From positions 19,573,595-19,637,594 of the forward strand of contig OX335644.1 of the NCBI GenBank assembly GCA_946894095.1: a stretch of DNA of 64,000 bases, given 5' to 3'. This DNA comes from Incurvaria masculella (taxonomy: Eukaryota > Arthropoda > Insecta > Lepidoptera > Incurvariidae). The notes beneath the pieces are model-generated. The model worked only from the letters and a program-made list of their open reading frames with translations, was not told the origin of the DNA and ran no database searches. Made by a program: the position numbers and the translations under genes. Below, in pieces: positions 21,360 to 34,300 of the stretch; positions within the stretch are counted from its first letter, which is position 1; each line of letters starts with the position of its first letter.

Positions 21360-22300
21360 TGCACTTTTTTTTTCTTTAATAGTGTGCAATGTTGGCACAC
21401 CTTTAGTCTAGTACGTTTTTATCGTTCCAACTGCACCATCAAACGTGCATGCCATTGGATCACAACTTTTGTCAAACAGCACCAGAGATAGATTATGCAT
21501 GGGTATCGCATGTTGTACATAGGTAGTTGGGATGAGCGGCTAAAAGGAAGGGCTAAACCAATATGATCTACAGAGTAGTCAGTCATTAGCAGCACTGCGT
21601 GCAACCGCTTCAAGCAGGGTCCTCTTCCACCATCTTCGCATCTTGGCTTCCTCCGATAACTGCACACACACAACATGTTTAGTTAATGACACGGATTTAT
21701 GGAAAGATCCTTTTCCTGCTCCCTGACAAAAAACATTACAGTCCAAGGCCAATGATGGGCCTTGGTCTGTCAGTGCTGTGACAGATCGAGTTGCATTTCC
21801 TGTAGGAAGCTTTCTGTGCCTGTGATACAGCATTTCACAGGGGGCTTGGAAAACCATACCGTGCGGCCAGGTGCTTCTTCACATTGTGAATGAAGGACTT
21901 CAATAAATGCAATCATGATGCAGTGATGAAATAACCAAGGAAAGATAAAAGCCTTACTCAGTCCAACAATAAAATTATAAACAAATAGGACCCCTGGAGG
22001 ACTCTTCAAGGGTCTCGTAGTAACCCATTCTTACTCTAAACTCAAATAAATGAGTAAGATCTCTAAAAAAACTGAACAAAATTATACACTTCAGTGGAGC
22101 CATACCTAGATTTCAACATTTTTCATACTAGGGAAGGGACAGGGAATTGGAAAGTAAAGGATCGGGGTACCTCGGTCTTACTAAGGAGCAGCCAGAGACT
22201 TCTCACGGGGCTCCAACGCCGCCACAACTCTTCAAGCAGGCCTGCACACCAATGCATTCTCTCGTTCATCCGACAGGTGACAGGAATAAAACCGTAAAAA
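21360..22300. other. Sequence 3' of SERAC1, no gene found
   Basis: Downstream of the SERAC1 stop on the minus strand. Short open frames here (for example 21579-21857 and 21770-22009) have no recognisable domains. Part should be SERAC1 3' untranslated sequence. Confidence 0.4.
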
Positions 22301-25300
22301 TTATCTGAAGTAGCTACTTGTTTTATGAAAAATTGCAACAAAAATACCACTTCCACGTACAGAACGACCCCTCCAAATTGTCTCATTACCTCTGTGTTCA
22401 CGCTCCGGCTCCTGAGTAATACGTCTCAGCACGTCAACGGCGCTTGTGTACAGCAGTGAGTGCCTGCAACCGTACAACCATTGAGCACAAGTTTTATTTA
22501 GAAAAGTTTAATGTATAGCATCCTCATAATAAAGGATAACTAACCCACGTCTGGTTGTATTTTTTACTAATGTATGACACATTTTATCTTTAAAACTACA
22601 ATTTACACATTTTTGATGTGTCTTTATAGGTATTATGATAGTTACAATCTCCTAGGTATTTGCCAAACATGACTGGAAAAAGTTAACAATCCAAAGGCTA
22701 AAGCTAAGTCTAGCAACCCTAAATATGACATTTATATATTTTTATTTATTGATTTATTTATTTATATACACTAGCAGCTTAAAGCTGATGCGTGTATGTC
22801 ATTGGTTCAGTGCACTATTTGGTTATGAAACATCTGTTTTTTTAAATTAAAATAACTGTCCAATTGGTTTTTGAACCCGTTCACAGTTATAGCACTGATC
22901 ACTTCTTGTGGCAGTTTGTTCCAAGAGTCCACCACTCGGTTAGATATGAAATGTTTTCTTGGGTTACAGTTGCAGTTACTTTGGTTTAGTTTTAGAGAAT
23001 GTCCACGAAGTCTCTCATTAGTATTCATAGTAAATATGGTTCGAAGGTTGGGTACATCGTAAAGTCCATTTAGAATTTTGAAAGTTTCGATCAAGTCACC
23101 CCGGTGTCTTCTTTCTTCTAGCGTAGTGAGACCCAGTGCATCCAATCTGTTTTTATATGATTTGTTCTTAAGGGGCATCACAATCTTAGTTGCATGTCTC
23201 TGTACTCTCTCTAGAAGGTCAATATCTTTCCTGAAGTAAGGGTTCCAGACCTGGTAAGCATATTCTAGGAGAGGGCGAATGTAGGTTTTGTACAGTTTGA
23301 GAAACAAATCTGCAGTGATGTATGAGAAAGCTTTTCGTATCATATAGAGAAGTGAGTTTGCTCTCTTTACGGCTTCAATAATATGAGGTTCCCATTTCAG
23401 GTCATGTGAAATTTTAACACCAAGATCTTTCTGTGAAGTGACCGACTTTAATAGTGTACCATCGACAGTGTACTGAAGGCGTGGATTTCTGTTACCTATG
23501 TACAAAACTGTACATTTATCAGCGTTCAGTGAGAGTAACCAGTCTTTAGTCCACCGTACAGTGCGATCAAGGTTATCTTGTATTTTCTGGTGACTTATTA
23601 AAGGGTTCCCGAAGAATTTTGTATCGTCAGCAAATAGTGTGAAGTTTACTTCCATTAAAGCTTTCAGATCGGTGAGAAAGATTCCAAAAAGGATCGGCCC
23701 GATAACAGAACCCTGAGGCACTCCGCTTAGGACATCATGTGTTTCTGAAAGGTTCTCACCGACACGCAAACATCCCTATTAAAAAAAATCATTCACCAGT
23801 GTTTGACATATGTCACATGTCAAACACCGGTGAATGATAATTTTCACAATCATCATTCATCAACATTTGACACATGATATCTCACAAACAACTCAGTGAT
23901 CATTGATATTTGACATATTACATCCCCATACAAACACACAATATCCCCATATAAAACTGATCATTCATCAGAATTTGACCCATGACATTCGCACATAAAT
24001 ACATCATTCATGAATATTTGACGCATGACATGTGATCCACCTAAAACGTATCATTTGCCTATTATGTAAACAATGGCAATGCCCTCACCTGGTGGCCGGC
24101 TTGCAGATGGAGAGATGGTCCAGCGGTAGCGTATAGAAGGGACCTCGGCCGAGGTCCGCAGACTCCGGCTGCACGAAGTGTAGCGGCACCTACTTCCACA
24201 AACAACTCACCTAAATTCCTCATAATGACACAAAATAAAAAAACTATGGTGAATATAATTCATTCCACTTCTCAACTAATTACAAAACACTAGGGGGTAG
24301 TTTTGGAATTTTACAAAAAATCTTTTTTGAGAGGCTTATACTAACGAAACTAATGATAAAAAACGATTTTTCGGAATTGTTTGTCTGTCTGTCTTCAAGA
24401 ATGTTTGGCCGTTTTTCATGATGATATGGCTCATTGCCGTGCTCGTAGATGCGTATTTTCTCTAATAGAATCAAGCACACCTTGAAGAAGTTTTTGCCAA
24501 ATATCATCACGATATGTTGAAAAATGAGGGAGTAGTGAGCGAAAACGTAATTGACCTTTTTTGACCTACGAATTGACATGCTGCGGGGAGGCGTCTCGGC
24601 TACCGACCCTAATTCTCACAATCATCGCCCTAACATGAGCAGCTAGCAGACTGTATAATATCAGACTTTGCGAGCGGAGCTGCGGGCACAGCTTGTTTAT
24701 TATAAATGACAAAGTTTGCAGGTTTGTTATTAAATCACTCCTTAACGACTGAACTAATTTTGACCAAAATTGGTAGATAGATTGTCTGTGTGATGGATTA
24801 GCACATACTCTAACTATTGTCCCGGTAAATATAGAGCTTCACATTGTACCGAGCGGAACCACCCGGCTCACTCTGTCCAACAATAAAATCTGACCAAAAC
24901 CAAACCCTCGAAGGACGCACCTAGTATTTTCTACAGAATACAACGTCACTCCATGACAGCAGTCACTGCCGTAATATTGGGAATGATTCTTGAAGCCAAT
25001 AAAATTACATCTGAAAATATTATTTCGCCTCTGGCTCACAGAAAGGTTTTGTTTTCATATAAAATAATTTATACGATATGTTTGAAAAAAATTGTGTTCT
25101 AGTTGCGTTGATGAAATAATATACTCACTTTTAAATCTACCATGGCATTTTGGCTAATTAAATACTTCTTATTATCTAAATTATTCTTGTCAACGATCCC
25201 GGTGTGGAATATGGACTCAGAACGAAATCTGTTAGTTGTCACTTTGAGCTTTTTTTTTATTTCTATTGAGTGAAGTTGTAAATGCTGTATCCGTAAATTT

Positions 25301-28300
25301 CCTTCAATAAGGTCGAACATAGAACCTCCTCCTTTTGTGAAGTCGGTTAAAAATAAACTGGACAATAATATAAAACATAAAAAAAAAATATAATAAATAA
25401 GTGTTGTGATATAGGCGCATCAGCTTAAAGCTGCTAGCTTATCAATGATAATAATATTATAAGAATTGAGCAACCTGTACCTTAAACGAGGAGACAAGCG
25501 TAGGCTTGGACTCCCCGAAGCTGATGGTCTCCCAGCCGTGGCGCTCCGCCGCCGCTAGGAAGTCGCGGTGCAGCCGCTGCAGCATCGGGGAGTCTGTGAA
25601 GCAAACGGACTCAATCATAGATAAAAAGGAACGAGATATGCCACCTAGCGCGCCTACTATGAGACACCCGGTCTCCAATTTTCAAAAACTACCAACCCAA
25701 CTTAAACGTACATGACACATGCAAACATAGTAGCAGACGTATTGGAGGTTTTGTGTGGGTTGGAACTGAATTGCAGAATGCCTTTTTAGAGCATGTTCAC
25801 GAGCGGTGGGGATGCTTTGACTGTGTGACATACGAAACCCCTTCGGATTCCCATACAATTATGTGGTCACCTTGCCAATGCGGCTGAGATGCAATATGAA
25901 CCGTATGTCACTTCTTCCTTTCTCGTCAGTGGACACAATGGTGTTTGACTGTACCATCGTTTTAGTGCTGATGAAAATTGAAAAATTGAAAATTTAATCT
26001 GATGAAATTGAGATCGCAATTATTTATTTTTTATTTATTGTTATTTAAGAGAATTAACAGCGGTAACATAGGTACATACGAACACATTCTAATATAATAA
26101 GACATATTATTTATGCTTATGCTACCCCCAAAAACAATTCCCATTTATTACCATTACGTACGAACAAGAAAATGTAATCAATAATAAAGAAAAACGTTTA
26201 AAAAAACGAACTAAAAAGTATAACAAATAAAAGTAATTTCTCTTGCCCCGATATTGATGACAAATTAACAACCAAAAATAAAAATAAAATATAGCCTAAT
26301 TAGTAACAAAATGTAAACTTTTTACCATAACAGAACAAAAACAAAACAAAAGTTATAAAAGAAGCAACATTTGCCGTGTGTTATGTATGTGTGTGTGAGG
26401 GAGTGTGTGTCCATGTGTAAGAGGGAGGGTGAGGGTGTGTGTGTGTATGTGTGTATCTATATGTGATCGGTTTTATGATAGTATGATGGCGAGCACTAAA
26501 AAATTAAAAAATTAAAGAATTAAAGAATGGGAAGGGGACATTGTGTGAGCGGTGAGTGCAATACTCACTCAAAAACAAGGTTGTCATTGCGCAGAGTAAT
26601 TATCCGAAATTTGGGGTAAGCTTTTCCTTGACCAAAAGTGAGAAAGCTTTTGATTTGCAGTTAAAAATATCAATGTCCACGAAATCATTATTATAGGTAC
26701 CCATGCAGCGATTGATTACTGAATTTTTTGCGTACTTAGTATTCGAAAGATTGACTTGAAAGAGGTATGGCTTTCTTGTGTTAAAAGTTGGGCAACGTAA
26801 TGGAATTTTTGCCAGGAGCTCTGGACAATCTATATTATCTCCATTAACAATCTTGTGAAGCAGCAACATATCTGTGTATGTGCGTCTATTTTCTAGAGTC
26901 ATGATTTTATGATGGTGCGCCGCCTCTGCGTAAGTATTAAACTGTTTTTTCACACGATGGTTCAAATGTTTTAAAAAAATATTTTGAATTCTCTCTAATC
27001 TGTGAATATAAGTTATGTAACATGGATTCCATATTGAGGATGCAAATTCTAATGTATTTCTAACATAGACAAGATACAATGTTTTAAGTGTCATCACATG
27101 TTTGAACGGCTTTGCAATACGCAAGAGAAAACCTAGAGTTTTGAGGCCCTTTTTGGTGATGTGATCGTAATGTTTATCGAACAGTAATTTGGAGTCCAGT
27201 ATCACACCTAAGTCCCGAACACTTTCCACGCGCTGCATTGCAACACCTGTCAGCTTGTATTCGAAGTTTACTTTCTTGATTTTCCTTGTGAATGTAATAA
27301 CTTGACACTTACTTACATTTAACGTTAAGTTATTTTTAACACAGTATTGTTCTAGTCTACCCAGATCACTTTGTAATTTAAAACAATCTTCTAGTTTGCT
27401 TACGGCTGAAAACACTTTCATGTCGTCTGCGTAAAGTAAATACTGAGAGTGCTGAAAACAATTTGTTATGTCATATAGATAGACGTTAAATAACAAAGGT
27501 CCCAAATGGGAACCTTGAGGGACTCCAGAAGGGATTCCTACGAATGCAGAATGATTCGTTCCGATACGAACAGCTTGAGAGCGATTTTGCACATATGACG
27601 TGAACCATCTTAGTAAGTCTCCATGTACACCGATCTCGCCAAGCTTCTGGGTGAGAATGTGGTGATTTATTCTATCGAAACATTTGGCGTAGTCGGTGTA
27701 CACGGTGTCAACTTGTAAGCCACTATCCATGCTATTTGCAACGAAATCTGTGAAAATTGCTAAGTTTGTGACCGCTGAACGTTTACTAAGAAATCCATGT
27801 TGAGTTGATGTTATATTAAGCTTAATTGAGGAGTAAACCTGTTCATACACAATTTTTTCAAATAGTTTGCTAAAAACTGAGAGTATCGACACGGGGCGAT
27901 AATTTTCCACCTTCTGCTTTGATCCGCCCTTGTGAATAGGTACGATGAAAGCCTCCTTCCATATCGATGGGAATGATCCCTCTTTCATCGAACGCTGAAA
28001 TATAATTGATAGTGGAGAGGCTAGGCTGGGAGCACAATTCTTGACTAAAATAGCAGGTATCCCATCGCTGCCTGGACCTTTATTTACGTCAATGCTTTTG
28101 AGATGTTTAAAGACAATGGCAGGAGACAGCTCAACGGAGCTCATGACATCCAAAGGTGGGTGGATGGTAGTCACAGCGCGACTGGACCCAGCAACGGGGA
28201 CAGCTGCAGCGTTAACGGCCGTAGATAGGGTTAAATAAACAGATTGAAAATATTTACTGAAAGACTCGCAAATCTCAGCTCCGCCAGAGGCTATCGATCC

Positions 28301-31300
28301 ATCGTACGTAATTTGTTTGGGTATTGAATTTTGTCCTTTAAGATTTTTGCAGTAGGTCCATATTCGTTTCGGGTCTTTTCCAATACGAGACTCACAAGTG
28401 CTAACATAATTCTGCCAGCATAGGTTCTGCACTCGTTTTTGACGGGCCCTTAGTATAGAAAAGGTTTGATAATCCCTTGGGTTTTTGTGTATTTTATAAA
28501 GTCGATGAAATTTTTTCTTTTCTTTGACAATATTTTTAAGAGCTGGGGAATACCACTGCGGATATCCATCAGACTTGGAAAGGTAGCTAGGAACAAACTT
28601 ATTGATAGAATCATTTAAAATACCATAGAACGTTCTCACCGATTCATCTAGACTACAGTGCTTTAAAATTTGCCAATCTATATCATTTAGATGATTCATT
28701 AGCGCACTAAAATCAGCTTTTCTGTACGAGTAGATTCTTTTCGGTTGGTCCTTTAAATGTTTAATGCAAACAATCTCAGTCATCTCAAGGTGTAAGGCAG
28801 GATGATGCGGCATGTCTTCGCGGGTAAAAGGGAAATCAGACCTCGACACTTCCACCTCTGTATCAGAAAATATTAGATCCAACAGCCTGCCGTTATCATT
28901 TACAATTCCATTGTACTGCATAAGACCCATGAAGGATACACCATCAATAAATTTGCATTTGACCTCATTTGAAACTATACTAGGATCTAAATATTTGCGG
29001 CCAAAATTCGGAGTCCAGGAAATAGTAGGAAGATTTAAATCACCCGCGACAAGAATATGGCTTAGTGTGTCCGCATCCCTGACCTTATGCAAGAATTCTG
29101 TGAAGTGGACTAACAGTGCATCGTGTTGAGATCCGCTCCCAGGAAGGTAAGCTACTATGATGTGTAAATTTTGTGCAGCGCGAATACAAGAAGCATTTAC
29201 AGTAAGCCAAACAATATCATATGGAGCGTGGTGTGCGTCGCGGCGAGTGGCGGCGAGCTCGGTGCGCGTGGCCACTAGTACGCCGCCTCCGAGCTCGCAG
29301 CCGGATACAGCGGGGTCGCGGTCAGCCCTGTGCACGTCGTAGCGAGAGTCACACAGCTCAGAGTCCGACACACCTCCGTGCAACCACGACTCCGCTATCA
29401 TTATCACACTGTAGTCATTGCATAAAACCGCCTGTTTAAATTCACTCGTTTTACCCCTAATACTTCGCGAGTTTTGAAAATATAAACTTAAATTATTTAA
29501 ACTATTTGAAGGTGTCACTGCGCCGGCATTGTATTCGGAGAAATAGAAATTCGTATTAATATTTTTAAGTTCCTTAAGGTAAAAAACCTGATTAAGAAGT
29601 AAATTAAAATATTATACCGAAATACGAGTGACATCAAATATATAATAAGATTACGACATTGGAAAATGTAATGTAGTTGTAAGCAACAGTTCGTTTTAAG
29701 TGTCATTAATGTGCTAAATAAATCTGTATTTATATTGTGATGAAAGTCTTGCAAATATGAAAGTATTTTAAGAAGTTGAGTGGATTTGTTGTGTTTTTTG
29801 TATTGTGTGTTAATGTATTGTTGCGGACGAGTGTGTGTATGGGATGTTATTTTGAATGGATCTGTGCTATACAGTGGTACCAGTAAAGATATGATTGTGT
29901 ACTGATTAGTTATTGATACTGTTTGAAAACTCGAGTATATGATTTGATCAAAATAACAATAATAATAAGAAGAAAAATGGAACCAAAATAAAATTAAAAT
30001 TAGCAACTGATAAAAAGCAGTTAAATTATCGTTATAAAAGGTTCTCTGGAAGATACAATTTCTGAATTCCAGTCAAATCTTCAGAAGATCTGTCTGTCGA
30101 CGAATGATGACTGGATGAGCTTGATCGTTTTTTCTCAAACGGATGGACCCATCCCTCACCCAGACATACTTGTAGCCGTTGGCGCGGGCTGCAGCGCGAG
30201 TTTTGGCGTACAAAATCTTGTTATTAAGAGTAAGATGCTCGGTAAGATTATATCGGATAATGTTCTGGATTCCACAAACTACGCAGCGAGGTTCTGCTCC
30301 TAGGGTATGTCGCTCTGCAATGCTGAAAGAAGGGAGCACGCGTTGGCCGAATACGTACCGACCTGCAGCTCGCGCACTATGGTCGAGGGCCACAGCAGCG
30401 CGGCGGTGGCGCGCGGCATGGTCGCCAGCGCGCTGCCCCGGTGCGGCGTGCTGTAGAATATGATCGCGCGCGTCTGCGCGGCGAGTTGCTGCTCCTCGGG
30501 AACGTCGCTCTGCGACGCTGCATTGAAAGGAAGATGCATTATTCTACGCCCCAATGGAGCAGATACTTTTCTGTGAACAAAGCGAGTCGGTTAGTAAGGG
30601 AATCAGTTTTGTGAGTATCGTTAATGAGTTTTGTTCATGTGTGTAGTGAAATGAGTGAAATTCTGTGGCAAGTACAGTGAGACGGTAGGTGTAATGTGTA
30701 TGTAATTTCTGAGATAGTGCAATCAGTAAGCTTTTTCATGGAACAGGATATGGATGACTACTAGTCATACAAACTATCATACACACCTACTATACATTTA
30801 TATTATCTATATTAGCCTAATACATTATGTGTCATACCTTTCCTACATTTCGAGGCTACATTGAACTTCATGGAAAATACGAATAATTTAAATTCTGCTT
30901 CGATGAGTTTTGAGTAAAGAAACCTACCTAGTAGATAAAAGAGTAAGGGACCTACAATTTTACATAGAATCCGAACAACGGTCAGCCTCAACATGGGTAG
31001 TGAGTGAGCGAGTGAACAGGTGAGGGTACGCACACTCAGTGAGCACACTCTCCGAAATGAGCCCGCCGCACGAGTGCGCGAGCCACACGAGCGGCACGCC
31101 GCCGACGCCGGCGTCGTGCAGCGCCGCGCGCAGCTCGCGCGCCCGCTCCGCCAGCGCGCCGCGCCCCTCGCAGCCGCTCGTCCACTCCGAGACCGCGCTG
31201 CAGTAGTTCACGCCCACTATCCTGAGTACAAGATTGCAGTGAAGCGTTTGATAAAGTCAACACACATATTATATTTGTGGCTTATGGTTTTCATGGACCT

Positions 31301-34300
31301 ACTTTTGATTGATTCCGTGCCTAACATTCGTTACTATGTGTGTTACTGACACAGGTTTTCTATCTAATTAATTGATCAATGCTACTGAATGCTTGGAGTT
31401 CGACAGGCATTACATTTGAGTCTCATATTTTTGAATACTTATTTTTTAGCCATGTCTGTCTAGATGAGAACTATCTCTAACAAAAGATGGCAATGTAATA
31501 TAAATATAATAATAATACAACACTCGTTTGTAACATAGAAATAATGATATCCTTGACACAAACTTGAAGGCAATTTTTTTTTTTAATTTCATAGGTCAAG
31601 AGATGTATGTGTAATAAAATCAATTAAAAGCTTTGCTTGAACGTACATGCCAATGGCAATGTTATTACACCATTAGGATAATGTTCAATCTGTTCAATCG
31701 TGCTTCACTCAGTTTAGTAGTAGTCTTTGACATAGTAGATTTCTTTCATAAAGTTTATTTTCATGCAATTTAAAAGTCTTATTTATAAATTACTAGCAGC
31801 CCGTCCCGGCTTTGCACGGGCATAATATCATTTAAAAAAAAATTATTTTGACAAAATGATACACAAATAAACCCTTTTTACGTAGAGTTACTACATTGAA
31901 ATATTTGAAATAAAAAAAACTTAGATATTATTATTAGATGATTATTAGATATTAGAGAAATAATACATTCAAAGTGCTATAGGGAGATCCGCGGCCTCCG
32001 ACGCACTATTTATAGGCAGTCACGCTCCCGCCTACCCCGGCCGGCCGGTACCGCCGCAAACGCTACGTCCCGCAATTTTTAAATCTGTAATATCTTCGAT
32101 AATATTCATTTAAATCATATGCAGTAAAGGGCCATATTAAGTCAACAATGTATTTAAGGTATTTAATTGGATAAGGATTAATGCTGTATTGGTTAAAATC
32201 GCTTCGAAAATTAGCCATTATTTATCGAAAAAGTAAATGACAAAAAAATGTTATTGTGGGATATCCATAAGAGATAGACATATACCGTCGCGGAGTTTTC
32301 TGTAGACCTTTTCAATGTCTACAGAATTTATATTATACATATATATATTTATATAATACATTATTTTGATAAATCTCGTAGGGTTCAGCCTGCGTTTGCA
32401 ATGTAAGCAGAAAAAATATATTTTTTTACGACATCACATTGGAAACCTCAAAAATAACAGTATTTCTCCACTATTTAATGGATGTTATTATACATATAAA
32501 CCTTTCTCTTTAATCACTCTATCTATTAAAAAAACCGCATCAAAATCCGTTGCGTAGTTTTAAAGATTTAAGCATACATAGGGATATAGGGATATAGGGA
32601 CAGAGAAAGCGACTTTGTTTTATACTATGTAGTGATAGTGATACATATAATACCACAATCAATTATGAATTAAGTTTTTTTATAATGAAAACAAGGTTTA
32701 CTAATTGAACAGCACTCACAATTAAAAAGATGATTTCAAATTTCAATACAGTATTTATTAGTTTCAACTTTCGCCAGCTAAGTCGGTTGATTTGAGGCAC
32801 GGACAGGGCTAACCTCAGGTCGGGACAGTCGAGCGGCAGCCAGTCCTTGGGCCAGCACGAGGTGTAGCCGCAGGCATCTTCCTGCTCGCGCTGGAGGGCT
32901 TCGCGTTTTCTGTGGGCAGTAACCACTCACAGCTCAGGTACTATTTTTGTTTTAAGACATATGGTTTACAAGGAATGTGACATGTATGTATTTATAATCG
33001 ACCGTGAAAGAAGAAAGATCCCTGTAAAAAGAACTGCTTTACGAATATACTGCAAGGCTGGACCTGAACCAGCAAAACATAACATTCGCGGGTATTGCAT
33101 CTAACCAATTTCGCCACCTGCCACCACCCATAATTTGGAAGGTCCGTCAAAGTCTGTACCGCAGGTATAGCGTCAAATAAATGTATGTAGGTATAATCTG
33201 AAATACTGTGTTAGTAGGAGGCATTGATTACGGGAAGAGGGACTGTAGGAGAATTCCAAATTATGAGTATACAGCAGGTGGCGAAATTGGTTAGATGCAA
33301 TACCCGCGAATGGTATGTTTCGCTGGTTCGGGTCCAGCCTTGCAGTATATTCGTAAAGTAGTTCTTTTTACAGGGACCTTTCATTAATTAATGTGTCCTT
33401 GCTTCATGGTTGATTATACATACACACATGTCACATTTCTTGGAATAAGCGACGTACATGTTTAGTACAAAAAGGATATTTACATATGGTTTACGCCAGA
33501 CCCTCAACTAAGAGGTGCCAGACGACGCCCATGGGCTTTAATATTATATGGGCGGTTACAAAAATCATGCCATATAGCCAGACGCACTTCACAATACTGT
33601 ATACACAATACACAAGTTTGCACTCTGGAGGAAATATTTCGGCAGGGAGGGCATTCCATAGTTTACCAACCCATTACATAAAGGCCTGTAGACCTTTATA
33701 GGCTACTAGCTGCGGTACCCGGCTCCGCTCGGGTTAGTGTCGGCTAAATTATTTCATGGATAAAAAGTAGCCCACATGGCTCATCCAAAATAGGGTCAAA
33801 CTGGTCCAGGACAATGTATCCATCTACCAAATTTAATCATTATCGTTCGAGATGAAATAGCATGATTTAATGAGAAACATCCAATAATTCCCATTTAGAG
33901 CTCCGTTGACATTTGGTGGCTATTTAAAAAAAAGCATTTGCCGCCAGAACCTTTCTGCACTTGCACTGCAACATTGCTCACCTAGTAAGTAAGTAACGTG
34001 TAATGTAGGTAAGTTTTGCGTGGACTCCAACCCACAGCTAGCCTCAACATCTAAAACAGTAACCCATCTCGAACCTGACTGCTCCCAGAGATCCTATACA
34101 TTGATAAAATACGCACATAAATCGGGTTAGTGGTTCGCAAGTTATAAGAATTTAACACTCACCCTTCTGGTAATGAAGCGTTATATTATGTAGCCTATAA
34201 GTTTTGAGTAGAATCAGGCTAGACGTAGATACAATCCGCATCTAAATTCGAGTAATTGGTTCTCAAGGATTTTGCCAAGTAGTCCTAAAGTTGCGGGAAA

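Larger units (their letters stand above)
26010..30340 (-). mobile_element. Intact EN-RT non-LTR retrotransposon with FP-like ORF1 end
   Basis: A retrotransposon in SERAC1 intron 15, on the gene's coding strand. ORF2 (26600-29518) is unbroken. Upstream, an ORF1 end (stop at 30073) carries the domain also found at the carboxy end of baculovirus FP proteins. The 3' untranslated part includes a GT-rich tract (26380-26460) and ends in a T-rich stretch near 26010-26045, the complement of an A-rich tail. The 5' end abuts the exon 15 donor region, so the element is probably truncated within ORF1. Confidence 0.85.

Noticed and set aside
29515..30006. 163-codon minus-strand frame
   Set aside because: Very AT-rich, with a composition of Ile/Tyr/Phe/Leu typical of noncoding sequence, lying between ORF1 and ORF2 of the retrotransposon.
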